Source of the DNA: NORP23 sp050302475
Lineage (GTDB): Bacteria > Pseudomonadota > Alphaproteobacteria > Rhodobacterales > Rhodobacteraceae
Direction: 5' to 3'
Length of the DNA stretch: 64,000 bases
Assembly: GCA_050302475.1 (NCBI GenBank)
Contig: JBNLBF010000013.1
Span: 1 to 64,000, forward strand
Both the position numbers and the translations under genes were made by a program. Positions 34,905 through 42,982 of this stretch are shown in pieces. Numbering within the stretch: the stretch's first letter is position 1; each line of letters begins with the position of its first letter. The notes beneath the pieces were generated by a model. It was not told where the DNA came from and made no database searches. It saw only the letters and a program-made list of their open reading frames with translations.

Positions 34905-36443
34905 TTATTCTGATGAAAGGGTTGTATTTCTTAGCAGTATAAATGGAGGACCCTCGAGCCAAATATGCTGGCGTGCGGGCGGGATCACCATCGGACCATA
35001 CGGTCCGAACGCCATATTTGCCAATGCAATATCTTTATCGCCGTCCCCATCAATATCCCCTGCCGTTATCGCAACAAACCGACCCAGCAGCCCGATGCCA
35101 TCTATGGTTCCCGGTAAAAATCCGTCACCCGTATTCTCCAGAAATACGAAAGTGGCATCGTCCGGGTTACGGGCAGCGTTCAGGTAATAGGCAATGGCGG
35201 CGATGTCCTGATCCCCATCCATATCGAAATCTGCGGCAACAGCGCTGGTCGCGCCATCCAGATGAAAAAACAACGTCTGGCGGAAGCTGCCATCAGCCGC
35301 GCCTTCAAACAGGTAAACACCATGATAAGGTTTATAGATCGGCGAGATGTCCGCATTGTCACCTGCCGTATAAAGGATATCTGGCAGCCCATCGCCGGTC
35401 ACATCGCTGACAGTCATGCTTGACGATCCCTGCGACGGCGGGAACCGGAGCAGCACCTCCTCCGTCGGGTTTGCACCGGCAAAATCCCGAAAGCGTAAGA
35501 TCCTCTCGTCACCCTGGGCCATCAGGACCAGCAGATCGTCATCATCAATCGCCAGCGAGGTGGCACCGGCATCTTCTGCCAATACGCGCGCAGCCAGCGT
35601 TCCGTCCGGTTGCGAAAGGTGAAGGCTCAGCTTTCCCGAATGCGTGCCAAATTCTGCAACGAGAAAATCCGACTTGCCGTCGTGATTAAAATCTCCATCA
35701 CGCATGGTAACGGGTCGGCGTAGCCTGCGGATCAACCGGCTGAGTTTTCCCGTCGTTGGATCAACGGACAGCAACAGCCCGAAAGGCTGTTCACCCTGAC
35801 CAATATCCCCTCCCATCGTCGTCACCAGATACGGCCCATCCGGCGGTGATTTTATCCAGGAGATCGCCCCGCCGGTGCGGAGTTCCGACACTATTTCCAG
35901 ATCATTATCAAAAACCTTCAAATCCAGCGCATGGGAATCGCCAAGCAGCAGGTTATGACTAGCTTCGTCTATCAGGATGGCAGTGCTTGTCGGAAAATCG
36001 CTGCGCTCTTCCGGCGTTTCGATGGTAAAGAGCGAAACGGGCAATCGTGGCGCCTGATCCGGCAGCACCAATGTCTCGGGCGCTTCGGTTTCGTAAAAAC
36101 TGACGATACGTTCCCAGTCATCCGGATTAATCAGGGGAACATCGGAATAGATCCCGTCCGGCGTATTGACGTCGATCCCGTAGTCCCGACCGCGATAGCT
36201 CCAGATACCCAGCCGCGCGCCCATTTGCGGCAAAACATGATCCGTCCAGGTCTGTCGGTCCAGGAGAGAAGGCTCAGGATAGGCGTGGCAGGAGCCGCAC
36301 CAGGTTCTGGCAATTTCTTCACCGCTTTGCGAGGCAGCCGGGCCGCCAGCGAACCCCGTCATTATCAGCGACAGAACGAGGGTATTGAGCCGCGATTTAA
36401 TGCCCTTTGCCCTGCACCGCACGGGCGCGGACGGCAGCGGCAC
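34905..36443 (-). CDS. Exported VCBS/FG-GAP beta-propeller protein with a haem-c motif
   Basis: 512 aa from GTG 36443, which has GAGGAAA five bases upstream inside the DUF6324 gene; GTG 36422 is an alternative. The signal peptide core TLVLSLIMTGFAGG is followed by a CxxCH motif (WCGSCHAY) for covalent haem c. A propeller then carries Asp-rich FG-GAP calcium loops: DFNHDGKSDF, DVTGDGLPDI, DFDMDGDQDI, DIDGDGDKDI. Probably a periplasmic cytochrome-like or adhesive protein; the redox role is inference. The first ~45 bp overlap DUF6324, and DUF938 follows. Confidence 0.75.
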   Translation of the reverse strand: MPLPSAPVRCRAKGIKSRLNTLVLSLIMTGFAGGPAASQSGEEIARTWCGSCHAYPEPSLLDRQTWTDHVLPQMGARLGIWSYRGRDYGIDVNTPDGIYSDVPLINPDDWERIVSFYETEAPETLVLPDQAPRLPVSLFTIETPEERSDFPTSTAILIDEASHNLLLGDSHALDLKVFDNDLEIVSELRTGGAISWIKSPPDGPYLVTTMGGDIGQGEQPFGLLLSVDPTTGKLSRLIRRLRRPVTMRDGDFNHDGKSDFLVAEFGTHSGKLSLHLSQPDGTLAARVLAEDAGATSLAIDDDDLLVLMAQGDERILRFRDFAGANPTEEVLLRFPPSQGSSSMTVSDVTGDGLPDILYTAGDNADISPIYKPYHGVYLFEGAADGSFRQTLFFHLDGATSAVAADFDMDGDQDIAAIAYYLNAARNPDDATFVFLENTGDGFLPGTIDGIGLLGRFVAITAGDIDGDGDKDIALANMAFGPYGPMVIPPARQHIWLEGPPFILLRNTTLSSE

Positions 36444-36594
36444 GGATTTCCTCGGCAATTTCCTCGGCCTCCTCGGGTTCAAAATCCATCGGGATTTCGA
36501 AATCTCCGCCTTCGATGAACAGGCGGACCATGCCCTGATCGGTCGGGCCGATTTGCAGGTTGGCGGCAATGTCGCTTTGTTTGTTGATACCCAT
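36397..36594 (-). CDS. DUF6324 family small protein
   Basis: 65 aa, with AAGGAG six bases before the ATG at 36594. Acidic: MGINKQSDIAANLQIGPTDQ, then VRLFIEGGDFEIPMDFEPEEAEEIAEEIR. This family is found almost only in Rhodobacterales. No known role; the fold is likely a small beta-hairpin plus helix. Its 3' end overlaps the start of the VCBS gene, so the two are translationally linked. Confidence 0.82.
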   Translation of the reverse strand: MGINKQSDIAANLQIGPTDQGMVRLFIEGGDFEIPMDFEPEEAEEIAEEIRAAAVRARAVQGKGH

Positions 36595-36699
36595 GGTGGT
36601 CTCCTTCATCAAAACCCCTAAATCGCAGCGGCTTTCGCTGCAAGTGGTGATATGCTAATTTGCCGACTGCATCCGGCCCTATCCAAAGGAAAATTCGGC

Positions 36700-37230
36700 G
36701 TGGCAAAGATCGTTTACGGGATGAATCAATCCCTCGATGGGTATGTTGATCACACGGAATTCGGCCCCGATGACGTCCTGTTCCAACACTGGATAAATCA
36801 TATGCAAGGCATAAGCGGCTGTCTCTATGGTCGTAAGCTGTATGAAATCATGCGCTATTGGGACGATGAACAACCGGAATGGACAGAGGCGGAGCGCGAA
36901 TTTGGCAAGGCTTGGCGCGGGCAACATAAATGGGTGGTGTCGACCACACTGTCGTCTGTCGGACCCAATACGACCCTCATATCCGAAAATGTCGAAACCG
37001 CCGTTCGTGATCTGAAAGATATCACTGACGGAGAAATCGAAGTCGGTGGACCGGACCTTGCCGGCAGCCTGACAGAGGCTGGTCTGATCGACGAATACCG
37101 GTTTTATTTTCACCCTGTCGTTCTTGGTCACGGCACTCCGTTTTTTAGCGGCCCCCGCCCCCGGCTTCGATTTGTGTCGCAACATCAAATTGGCAAGGAT
37201 GTTATCTGCCTGACTTATGTTCCGGCGTGA
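36700..37230 (+). CDS. Dihydrofolate reductase-like (RibD C-terminal) family protein
   Basis: 176 aa. The start is GTG with AAAGGA nine bases upstream. NADPH-binding reductase fold: YGMNQSLDGYVD at the N-terminus, GRKLYEIMRYW, KWVVSTTL, EIEVGGPDLAGSLTEAGLIDEYRFYFHPVVLGHG. This subfamily is distinct from folate DHFR and has no settled substrate. A tRNA-His gene follows after 81 bp. Confidence 0.88.
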   Translation: MAKIVYGMNQSLDGYVDHTEFGPDDVLFQHWINHMQGISGCLYGRKLYEIMRYWDDEQPEWTEAEREFGKAWRGQHKWVVSTTLSSVGPNTTLISENVETAVRDLKDITDGEIEVGGPDLAGSLTEAGLIDEYRFYFHPVVLGHGTPFFSGPRPRLRFVSQHQIGKDVICLTYVPA

Positions 37231-37311
37231 CAGGCAAGAGCATTCGCAGCAAAGTTTGCAATATTTTCCCGGTTGACCGTTCGCGAAAGAGCGATTAGGT
37301 GACACGCCAGT

Positions 37312-37388
37312 GCCGACGTAGCTCAGTAGGTTAGAGCGCTTGATTGTGGATCAAGAGGTCCCCCGTTCGAGCCGGGGCGTCGGTACCA
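37312..37388 (+). tRNA. tRNA-His (GTG anticodon)
   Basis: 77 nt cloverleaf with encoded CCA. The acceptor stem is GCCGACG / CGTCGGT, the anticodon stem-loop CTTGA-TTGTGGA-TCAAG and the T arm CCCCG-TTCGAGC-CGGGG. The base before G1 is T and the discriminator is A73 (ACCA), not the usual G-1/C73 pair; G1 faces U72. This is the special tRNA-His of many alphaproteobacteria. Confidence 0.97.
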
Positions 37389-37563
37389 TCTCCTCCCCAG
37401 ACTGTTTGCTATATGTGCCGCGTCGTCGAATCCGTTCCCTTAGAACAGAGTGACGGCAGGTCGCATCGCAAAGGGGCAAATCGTTCGTCATTTCGTCGGA
37501 ATTGCACTGGCGCACGGTAATTTGCCGTCCTACTGTCGGCGCAAACGAACATCGAGGTATAGT

Positions 37564-38967
37564 ATGAATCATCTGACAAACATCCCCTCTACCGCCGATA
37601 TGCAGGCAGCCGACGCGGAACATCACCTGCATCCTTTCACCGACACCAAGGTGCTGAATAACAAAGGCGTGCGCGTGGTGACCCGGGCCGAGGGCGTGAA
37701 TATTTACAATTCCGACGGTGGACGGATGTTGGATGCGATGGCCGGATTGTGGTGCGTGAATATCGGGTATGGGCGCAAGGAACTGGCCGATGTTGCCTAT
37801 CGTCAGATGCAGGAACTGCCGTATTACAACACATTTTTCATGACCAGCCACCCGCCGGTTATCGCCCTGGCGGACAAGCTGGCCGACCTGATGCCGGGTG
37901 ACCTGAACCGCACATTCTTAGCCAGTGGCGGTTCCGAGGCGAATGACACAAATATCCGCATGGTGCGGCATTACTGGGCGAGCCTCGGCAAGCCCAACAA
38001 GAAAACCATCATCGCACGCAAGAACGGCTATCACGGGTCCTGCGTCGGGTCCGGTTCGCTGGGTGGCATGGCGGGCATGCACGCACAGGGCGGTATGCCG
38101 ATCCCTGATATCACGCATATCGATCAGCCCTACTGGTACGGCGAAGGTGGCGATCAGTCGCCCGAAGAATTTGGTCTCGCCCGCGCCCGCGCGCTGGAAG
38201 CCGAAATCGACCGTCTTGGCGAAGATAATGTCGCGGCCTTTATCGCCGAACCTGTGCAGGGTGCTGGTGGTGTGATCATTCCGCCATCGACATACTGGCC
38301 CGAAATCCAGCGGATTTGCGATGAACGCGACATCCTGTTGATCGCGGACGAGGTCATCTGCGGCTTTGGCCGCACCGGCAATTGGTTCGGGTCTGAGACC
38401 TTCGGCATTCGCCCCGACATCATGACCATTGCCAAGGGGCTGTCCTCGGGTTACCAGCCCATCGGCGGCTCGGTCATTAGCGAGAAAATGGCGCAAGTCT
38501 TCGAAGACGAAGCTGGCGAGTTCACGCATGGCTACACCTATTCCGGTCATCCGGTGGCGGCAGCTGTGGCGCTGGAAAATCTGCGCATCATCGAAGAAGA
38601 AAAAATCGTGGAGCAGGTGCGCGATGAAACCGGGCCTTATCTCGCCCAGAAATGGGCCGAACTGGGGGAACACCCGCTGGTCGGAGAGGCCCGCATCGTT
38701 GGTATGATGGGCGCACTGGAACTGACGCCGGATGCCTCGGCCCGTGCCCCGTTTGAGAAACCGGGGGCGGTTGGGTTTATCTGCCGTGAAACCTGTTTTG
38801 ATAACGGCCTGATGATGCGCCATGTCGGGGATAAAATGATTATCTCGCCACCATTGGTCATCAACAAAGCCGAGATTGACGAGCTGGCCGAAAAAGCGTG
38901 GAAATGCCTCGACATGAGCCATGCGGAGGCGAAAAACCAAGGGCTGATGGTCGCCGGAACGCGCTAA
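37564..38967 (+). CDS. Class III omega-aminotransferase
   Basis: 467 aa PLP enzyme; GAGG precedes the ATG. The cofactor-binding stretch is ASGGSEANDTNIRMVRHYW, the general fold motif IADEVICGFGRTG, and the PLP lysine sits in TIAKGLSSGYQPIGG. It resembles the putrescine/omega-amino acid:pyruvate transaminases often annotated as aspartate aminotransferase family. The stop overlaps the start of the HDAC-like gene by one base, which points to polyamine or acetylpolyamine breakdown (inference). Confidence 0.9.
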   Translation: MNHLTNIPSTADMQAADAEHHLHPFTDTKVLNNKGVRVVTRAEGVNIYNSDGGRMLDAMAGLWCVNIGYGRKELADVAYRQMQELPYYNTFFMTSHPPVIALADKLADLMPGDLNRTFLASGGSEANDTNIRMVRHYWASLGKPNKKTIIARKNGYHGSCVGSGSLGGMAGMHAQGGMPIPDITHIDQPYWYGEGGDQSPEEFGLARARALEAEIDRLGEDNVAAFIAEPVQGAGGVIIPPSTYWPEIQRICDERDILLIADEVICGFGRTGNWFGSETFGIRPDIMTIAKGLSSGYQPIGGSVISEKMAQVFEDEAGEFTHGYTYSGHPVAAAVALENLRIIEEEKIVEQVRDETGPYLAQKWAELGEHPLVGEARIVGMMGALELTPDASARAPFEKPGAVGFICRETCFDNGLMMRHVGDKMIISPPLVINKAEIDELAEKAWKCLDMSHAEAKNQGLMVAGTR

Positions 38968-40070
38968 TGTCCACGGGGTTTTTCTGGGACGAGCGGTGTT
39001 TCTGGCATTCCGGCGGCAATTACGCGCTGACGGTACCGGTTGGCGGGCTGGTGCAGCCGCTCGCCGCTGGTGGCCTACCGGAAAATCCCGAGACCAAGCG
39101 ACGGTTCAAGAACCTGCTGGATGTGACCGGGCTGGCGGCGGAGCTGGATTACCGATCCGCCGACCCGGCGACCTACGCCGACCTCAACCGTGTGCATCCT
39201 GATAGCTACCTGTCAGACTTCAAACGCCTGTCCGATGATAAAGGCGGCGAGATGGGTCTGCGCACGCCGTTCGGTCCGGGCGGATATGACATCGCGTCCC
39301 TGTCGGCGGGTCTGGTGAAACATGCGTTGCTGTCGGTTCTGAATGGCCAGCACCAAAACGCCTACGCCTTGTCGCGCCCGCCGGGGCATCACGCCCTGCC
39401 CGACTGGTCGAACGGCTTTTGCCTGTTCAACAATATTGCCGTTGCTATCGAGGCTGCGAAGGCCGAAGGTCTGGCCGCCCGCGTCGCCGTCGTTGACTGG
39501 GACGTCCATCACGGCAACGGGACCGAGGCTATATTTTATAACCGCGATGACGTGTTGACGATCAGCATTCATCAGGAAAAGAACTATCCGCTGGATACTG
39601 GCGACATCGATGCGCGCGGCAATGGCGTTGGCAACAATTATAACATAAACATTCCGCTGCCCCCGGGCGCGGGGCATAATTCTTATCTGCAAGCCATGCG
39701 CGACATCGTCCGCCCGGCGCTGGCTGATTACGCCCCTGACGTGATTATCGTTGCGTGCGGGTTTGATGCGTCCGGCGTTGATCCCCTGTCGCGGATGCTC
39801 TGCCACGCCGAAACCTTCCGTGCCTTAACACGCGAGGTGATGGAGGCTGCCGAAAGCTGCGACGGCAGGTTGGTCATGGCGCATGAGGGCGGATATTCCG
39901 AGCTCCACGTTCCGTTCTGCGGCCATGCGGTGTTGGAAGAAATGTCGGGCAGCCAAATCACCGCTCCTGACCCGCTGTTTCCGCGGATCGACGGCCAGCA
40001 GCCAAGTGCAGCGATGGAGGCAGTCTTTGCCAAACAGATCACCAACTTCGCCCGCCATTTCGGATTTTGA
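38967..40070 (+). CDS. Class II histone-deacetylase-like amidohydrolase
   Basis: 367 aa from ATG 38967. Zinc hydrolase of the arginase/deacetylase fold: the charge-relay pair in SRPPGHHALPDWSNGFC, the zinc ligands in DWDVHHGNGT, and GFDASGVDPLSRM. Bacterial members deacetylate acetylpolyamines or other acetylated amines. One-base overlap with the transaminase upstream suggests deacetylation followed by transamination of the same amine. No bacterial histone is implied. Confidence 0.9.
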   Translation: MSTGFFWDERCFWHSGGNYALTVPVGGLVQPLAAGGLPENPETKRRFKNLLDVTGLAAELDYRSADPATYADLNRVHPDSYLSDFKRLSDDKGGEMGLRTPFGPGGYDIASLSAGLVKHALLSVLNGQHQNAYALSRPPGHHALPDWSNGFCLFNNIAVAIEAAKAEGLAARVAVVDWDVHHGNGTEAIFYNRDDVLTISIHQEKNYPLDTGDIDARGNGVGNNYNINIPLPPGAGHNSYLQAMRDIVRPALADYAPDVIIVACGFDASGVDPLSRMLCHAETFRALTREVMEAAESCDGRLVMAHEGGYSELHVPFCGHAVLEEMSGSQITAPDPLFPRIDGQQPSAAMEAVFAKQITNFARHFGF

Positions 40071-40127
40071 CGCAGATCATTCCCTATTAACCTAACCTGC
40101 GCTAGTTTGTCGGCAGGAGGGCTGATC

Positions 40128-40754
40128 ATGGGATACGTCATTGCATTTGTTCAACAAAAGGGCAGCTCGGGGAAAACCACGATCCTCAACCATCTGGCGC
40201 ATAGCTGGGCACATCACGGCAAGTCGGTGGAACTGATTGACCTCGACCCCAAGCAATCGCTGGCGCATTGGGCGATTCAGAACCGCGAGCTGGACATGAA
40301 CCTCAAACAATCCAAACCCTGGCGCGCACGCGAAGATATCGAGGCGAGCCGCGATTTGCACGACATCACGCTGGTCGATTGCCCCTCCAACCCCGGCACA
40401 ATGTTGCATGGGATCGTGCGGGCGGCGGATATTGTCCTTGCGCCCTGCTCGCCTACTGATTTTGGGATTTGGGGGATCAGCGTCGTGATGCAAACCTGCA
40501 AGCAGGAGGGCAAAACCCTGCGCGTGGTAATGAATTCCGCCGGACCACACAGCGCGGACGAAAAATCCCAAATGGAAAAAGATCTGGAGGCACGCGGGGC
40601 AGTTGTTCTGGAAAGTCACCTCTCTAATCGTGCTGAATTTGCCACCGGCTTCCTGGCGGATTACGCGCTGCCGACGCATCAGAATAAATCGACGGCATAT
40701 CAGGAAATCGAAAGCCTTCGCAGGGAAATTGACCAGATTCTCAGCCACATTTGA
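40128..40754 (+). CDS. ParA family ATPase
   Basis: 208 aa, with AGGAGG seven bases before the ATG. The deviant Walker A QQKGSSGKTT (about 9-18) has the signature and P-loop lysines intact, Walker A' LIDLDP follows and Walker B is ITLVDCP. It lacks the N-terminal HTH of plasmid ParA and is a short, stand-alone chromosomal type. No parB or parS is adjacent, so it is not an evident partition operon. It may place a protein cargo or complex. A paralogue follows after 266 bp. Confidence 0.85.
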   Translation: MGYVIAFVQQKGSSGKTTILNHLAHSWAHHGKSVELIDLDPKQSLAHWAIQNRELDMNLKQSKPWRAREDIEASRDLHDITLVDCPSNPGTMLHGIVRAADIVLAPCSPTDFGIWGISVVMQTCKQEGKTLRVVMNSAGPHSADEKSQMEKDLEARGAVVLESHLSNRAEFATGFLADYALPTHQNKSTAYQEIESLRREIDQILSHI

Positions 40755-41020
40755 TCGGAACTAAACCTCCCTACGAATCAGGTTCCGACAGAAAAAGCTG
40801 CTTTCCCCGGTGAGCCTGATTAAAATTACACCCATAGTATAACGCAATTTTGTGCCTGCTATCACAGGTTTAAAATTTGACGATTTGGTCAGTTATTTGT
40901 CGAAAACTGTCGGTTCTTGGGGTGGCTTTTATTACATAATGAGCATGTAGAAATGATGGAGGAGCACCAAAAACACAGCACAAATTAGATCCAAGTTGAT
41001 GATCGTAGGGGGGATTCAAT
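40755..41020. other. A/T-rich gap between the two ParA-like genes
   Basis: 266 bp, markedly A/T-richer than the flanks. The first 34 bases hold an inverted repeat TCGGAAC / GTTCCGA (40755-40788) with a 20-base loop just after the first gene's stop. The rest shows no gene. AGGGGG shortly before ATG 41021 serves as ribosome site. The second ParA-like gene therefore probably has its own promoter here. Confidence 0.5.
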
Positions 41021-41653
41021 ATGGGGATTGTCATCGCACTTGTTCAAAAACAGGCCTGTGGAGACCGCGCGTTGCTTGCAGCTCATCTCGCACACCACTG
41101 GGCACATAGGGACCGGAAAATCGGACTGATCGATCTGGACCCGCGGAAATATTTATCACGATGGGCGAACAGCCATCTCTGCCGCGGGTTGAACCTGAAA
41201 GGGTCGCAGATCTGGCGCTTGAAAACCGACATAGGTAAAAGCCGCGCCAAGAACGACATCACGATCATTGATTGTCCGACACATCCGGATCATTTGTTCA
41301 AGATTGTCTGTCACGAAGCGGATTTTGTTGTCGCGCCATGTCCGCCAAATGCCTTTTCGACGCGCACGATTCAAACGATTCAAGGAATTGCGAATAGTGA
41401 AGGCACCCCGTGCTACGTTCTGCTCAACCACGTTTCGGATCATAATAGCAGCTATGATCAAGCCGTTTCGGCATTAAAACGACAACATGCCAGAATTCTG
41501 GATACGGAACTGGGGAACCGCATCAGTTATCATTCTGGCTTCTATCACGAGCAATCGTTGCCCGCCCAAAAGGCCGAGCATTCGGGATGGAACGAGGTGA
41601 ACGCTCTTCGAGAAGAGCTGGACCAGATGTTGCATTTGCCAGAGGCGGCCTGA
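41021..41653 (+). CDS. Degenerate ParA-like paralogue lacking the P-loop
   Basis: 210 aa and clearly homologous along its length to the ParA protein encoded just upstream (same MGxVIAxVQ start, AHLAHHWAH, LIDLDP, ITIIDCP, and the C-terminal REELDQML). The Walker A stretch that reads QQKGSSGKTT in the neighbour reads QKQACGDRAL here, so the catalytic lysines and GKT are gone, while Walker A' and B are kept. It should not bind or hydrolyse ATP normally. The frame is intact with no stops, so it is probably selected, perhaps as a partner or dominant regulator of the intact copy. Confidence 0.8.
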   Translation: MGIVIALVQKQACGDRALLAAHLAHHWAHRDRKIGLIDLDPRKYLSRWANSHLCRGLNLKGSQIWRLKTDIGKSRAKNDITIIDCPTHPDHLFKIVCHEADFVVAPCPPNAFSTRTIQTIQGIANSEGTPCYVLLNHVSDHNSSYDQAVSALKRQHARILDTELGNRISYHSGFYHEQSLPAQKAEHSGWNEVNALREELDQMLHLPEAA

Positions 41654-41659
41654 TACCTT

Positions 41660-41686
41660 CGCCCCTTCACAATTATTGAAGGGGCG
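41660..41686 (+). promoter_or_regulatory. 10-bp hairpin over the GNAT ribosome-binding region
   Basis: CGCCCCTTCA and its exact complement TGAAGGGGCG flank a 7-base loop CAATTAT. The right arm contains AAGGGG, the only candidate Shine-Dalgarno of the acetyltransferase gene (ATG 41695). No T run follows. It could be a leaky transcript end for the ParA-like gene or a structure that hides the start site. Confidence 0.6.
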
Positions 41687-41694
41687 GCGGCAAA

Positions 41695-42246
41695 ATGGAA
41701 ATCATCGAAACGATCCGCTTGCGTCTTCGAAGGTTAACCCTCGAGGACGCCTATGATTTTTACCAACTGAACGCCGACCCGATGGTCATGCGGTATTTTC
41801 CGGGCACCCTGACGCGGGAGGTTTCGGACAGTTTCCTCACCAAGATTATCGACTATTACCAAAGTCACCCCGATGGCTGGCTGGCGGCAGAGGCTAACGG
41901 GGCATTCATCGGCTTCATTGGCACATCAGAAATCGGCTACGAAACGCCTTTCACACCCGCGACCGAGGTCGGCTGGCGTCTGATCCCCTCGGCCTGGGGC
42001 AAGGGCTACGCGACCGAAGGCGCGCGCGTCTGTCTGCACGCGGCGTTTGCGCGTGGCCTTGATCAGGTGGTGGCGATGACAACGGTGCAGAACAAACCGT
42101 CGCAACGGGTGATGCAACGGTTGGCGATGCGCTACGATCCGGCGGATGATTTCGATCATCCCATGCTGCCCGCTAACAGCCCATTGCTGCGGCATGTTTT
42201 ATACCGCATTAATCGCGAAGAATGGCTTGCGTCCGGAGCGGGCTGA
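41695..42246 (+). CDS. GNAT family N-acetyltransferase (RimJ/RimL type)
   Basis: 183 aa. The pattern is TIRLRLRRLTLEDAYDFYQL at the N-terminus, then EVGWRLIPSAWGKGYATEGARVCLHAAF, the acetyl-CoA pyrophosphate loop (Q/R-x-x-G-x-G/A), and TTVQNKPSQRVMQRLAM. Members acetylate protein N-termini or small amines. The substrate is not predictable. It is followed by scoA, whose start lies 37 bp downstream. Confidence 0.88.
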   Translation: MEIIETIRLRLRRLTLEDAYDFYQLNADPMVMRYFPGTLTREVSDSFLTKIIDYYQSHPDGWLAAEANGAFIGFIGTSEIGYETPFTPATEVGWRLIPSAWGKGYATEGARVCLHAAFARGLDQVVAMTTVQNKPSQRVMQRLAMRYDPADDFDHPMLPANSPLLRHVLYRINREEWLASGAG

Positions 42247-42283
42247 TTTATTATCCATGGAAACTATTTTGCGGGAGGTTCGT

Positions 42284-42979
42284 GTGAAGAAAGTTTACGA
42301 CAACGCTGCGGCGGCGCTTGACGGGGTGCTGTTTGACGGCATGCTGATCGCGGCGGGCGGGTTTGGCCTGTGCGGGATCCCCGAACTGCTGATCGATGGG
42401 ATCAAGCAGGCGGGCACGAAGGACCTGACATTCGCGTCCAACAATGCCGGCGTGGATGATTTCGGCTTGGGTGTTTTGCTGCAAACCAAGCAGGTGAAAA
42501 AGATGATCTCTTCCTATGTCGGCGAGAATGACGAATTCATGCGGCAATATCTGTCCGGAGAACTGGAGCTGGAATTCAACCCGCAGGGGACTTTGGCCGA
42601 ACGCATGCGCGCCGGTGGCGCTGGTATCCCGGGTTTCTATACCAAAACCGGCGTCGGTACGGTGATTGCCGAGGGCAAAGAGCATAAAGAGTTCAATGGC
42701 GAGACCTACATCATGGAGGAAGGCATCTTTGCCGACCTGTCCATCGTGAAGGCGTGGAAAGGCGATGCGCAGGGCAATCTGGTCTACCGGAAAACCGCCC
42801 GCAACTTTAACCCGCCCGCCGCGACATGCGGCAAGATTTGCATCGCCGAGGTCGAAGAAATCGTGCCAACCGGCAGCCTCGACCCTGACTGCATCCACAC
42901 GCCGGGCATTTTCGTGCACCGGATCATTCAGGGTGAGCATGAAAAACGTATCGAGCAACGCACTGTGAGGGAGGGCTGA
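42284..42979 (+). CDS. scoA: 3-oxoacid CoA-transferase subunit A
   Basis: 231 aa from GTG 42284, chosen because GGGAGG lies five bases upstream (an ATG 27 bases earlier lacks a site). The CoA-transferase signature GGFGLCGIPE is at about residue 26, followed by DLTFASNNAGVDDFGLG. With subunit B it transfers CoA from succinyl-CoA to acetoacetate, in ketone-body or PHB breakdown. Subunit B starts 3 bases after the stop. Confidence 0.92.
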   Translation: MKKVYDNAAAALDGVLFDGMLIAAGGFGLCGIPELLIDGIKQAGTKDLTFASNNAGVDDFGLGVLLQTKQVKKMISSYVGENDEFMRQYLSGELELEFNPQGTLAERMRAGGAGIPGFYTKTGVGTVIAEGKEHKEFNGETYIMEEGIFADLSIVKAWKGDAQGNLVYRKTARNFNPPAATCGKICIAEVEEIVPTGSLDPDCIHTPGIFVHRIIQGEHEKRIEQRTVREG

Positions 42980-42982
42980 ACC

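Noticed and set aside
37918..38940. 340-codon minus-strand frame
   Set aside because: Lies wholly opposite the transaminase and is rich in His, Arg and Phe like other shadows.
40128..41653. Chromosomal or plasmid parAB partition locus
   Set aside because: No ParB-like gene, no parS-like repeats and no replication gene nearby.
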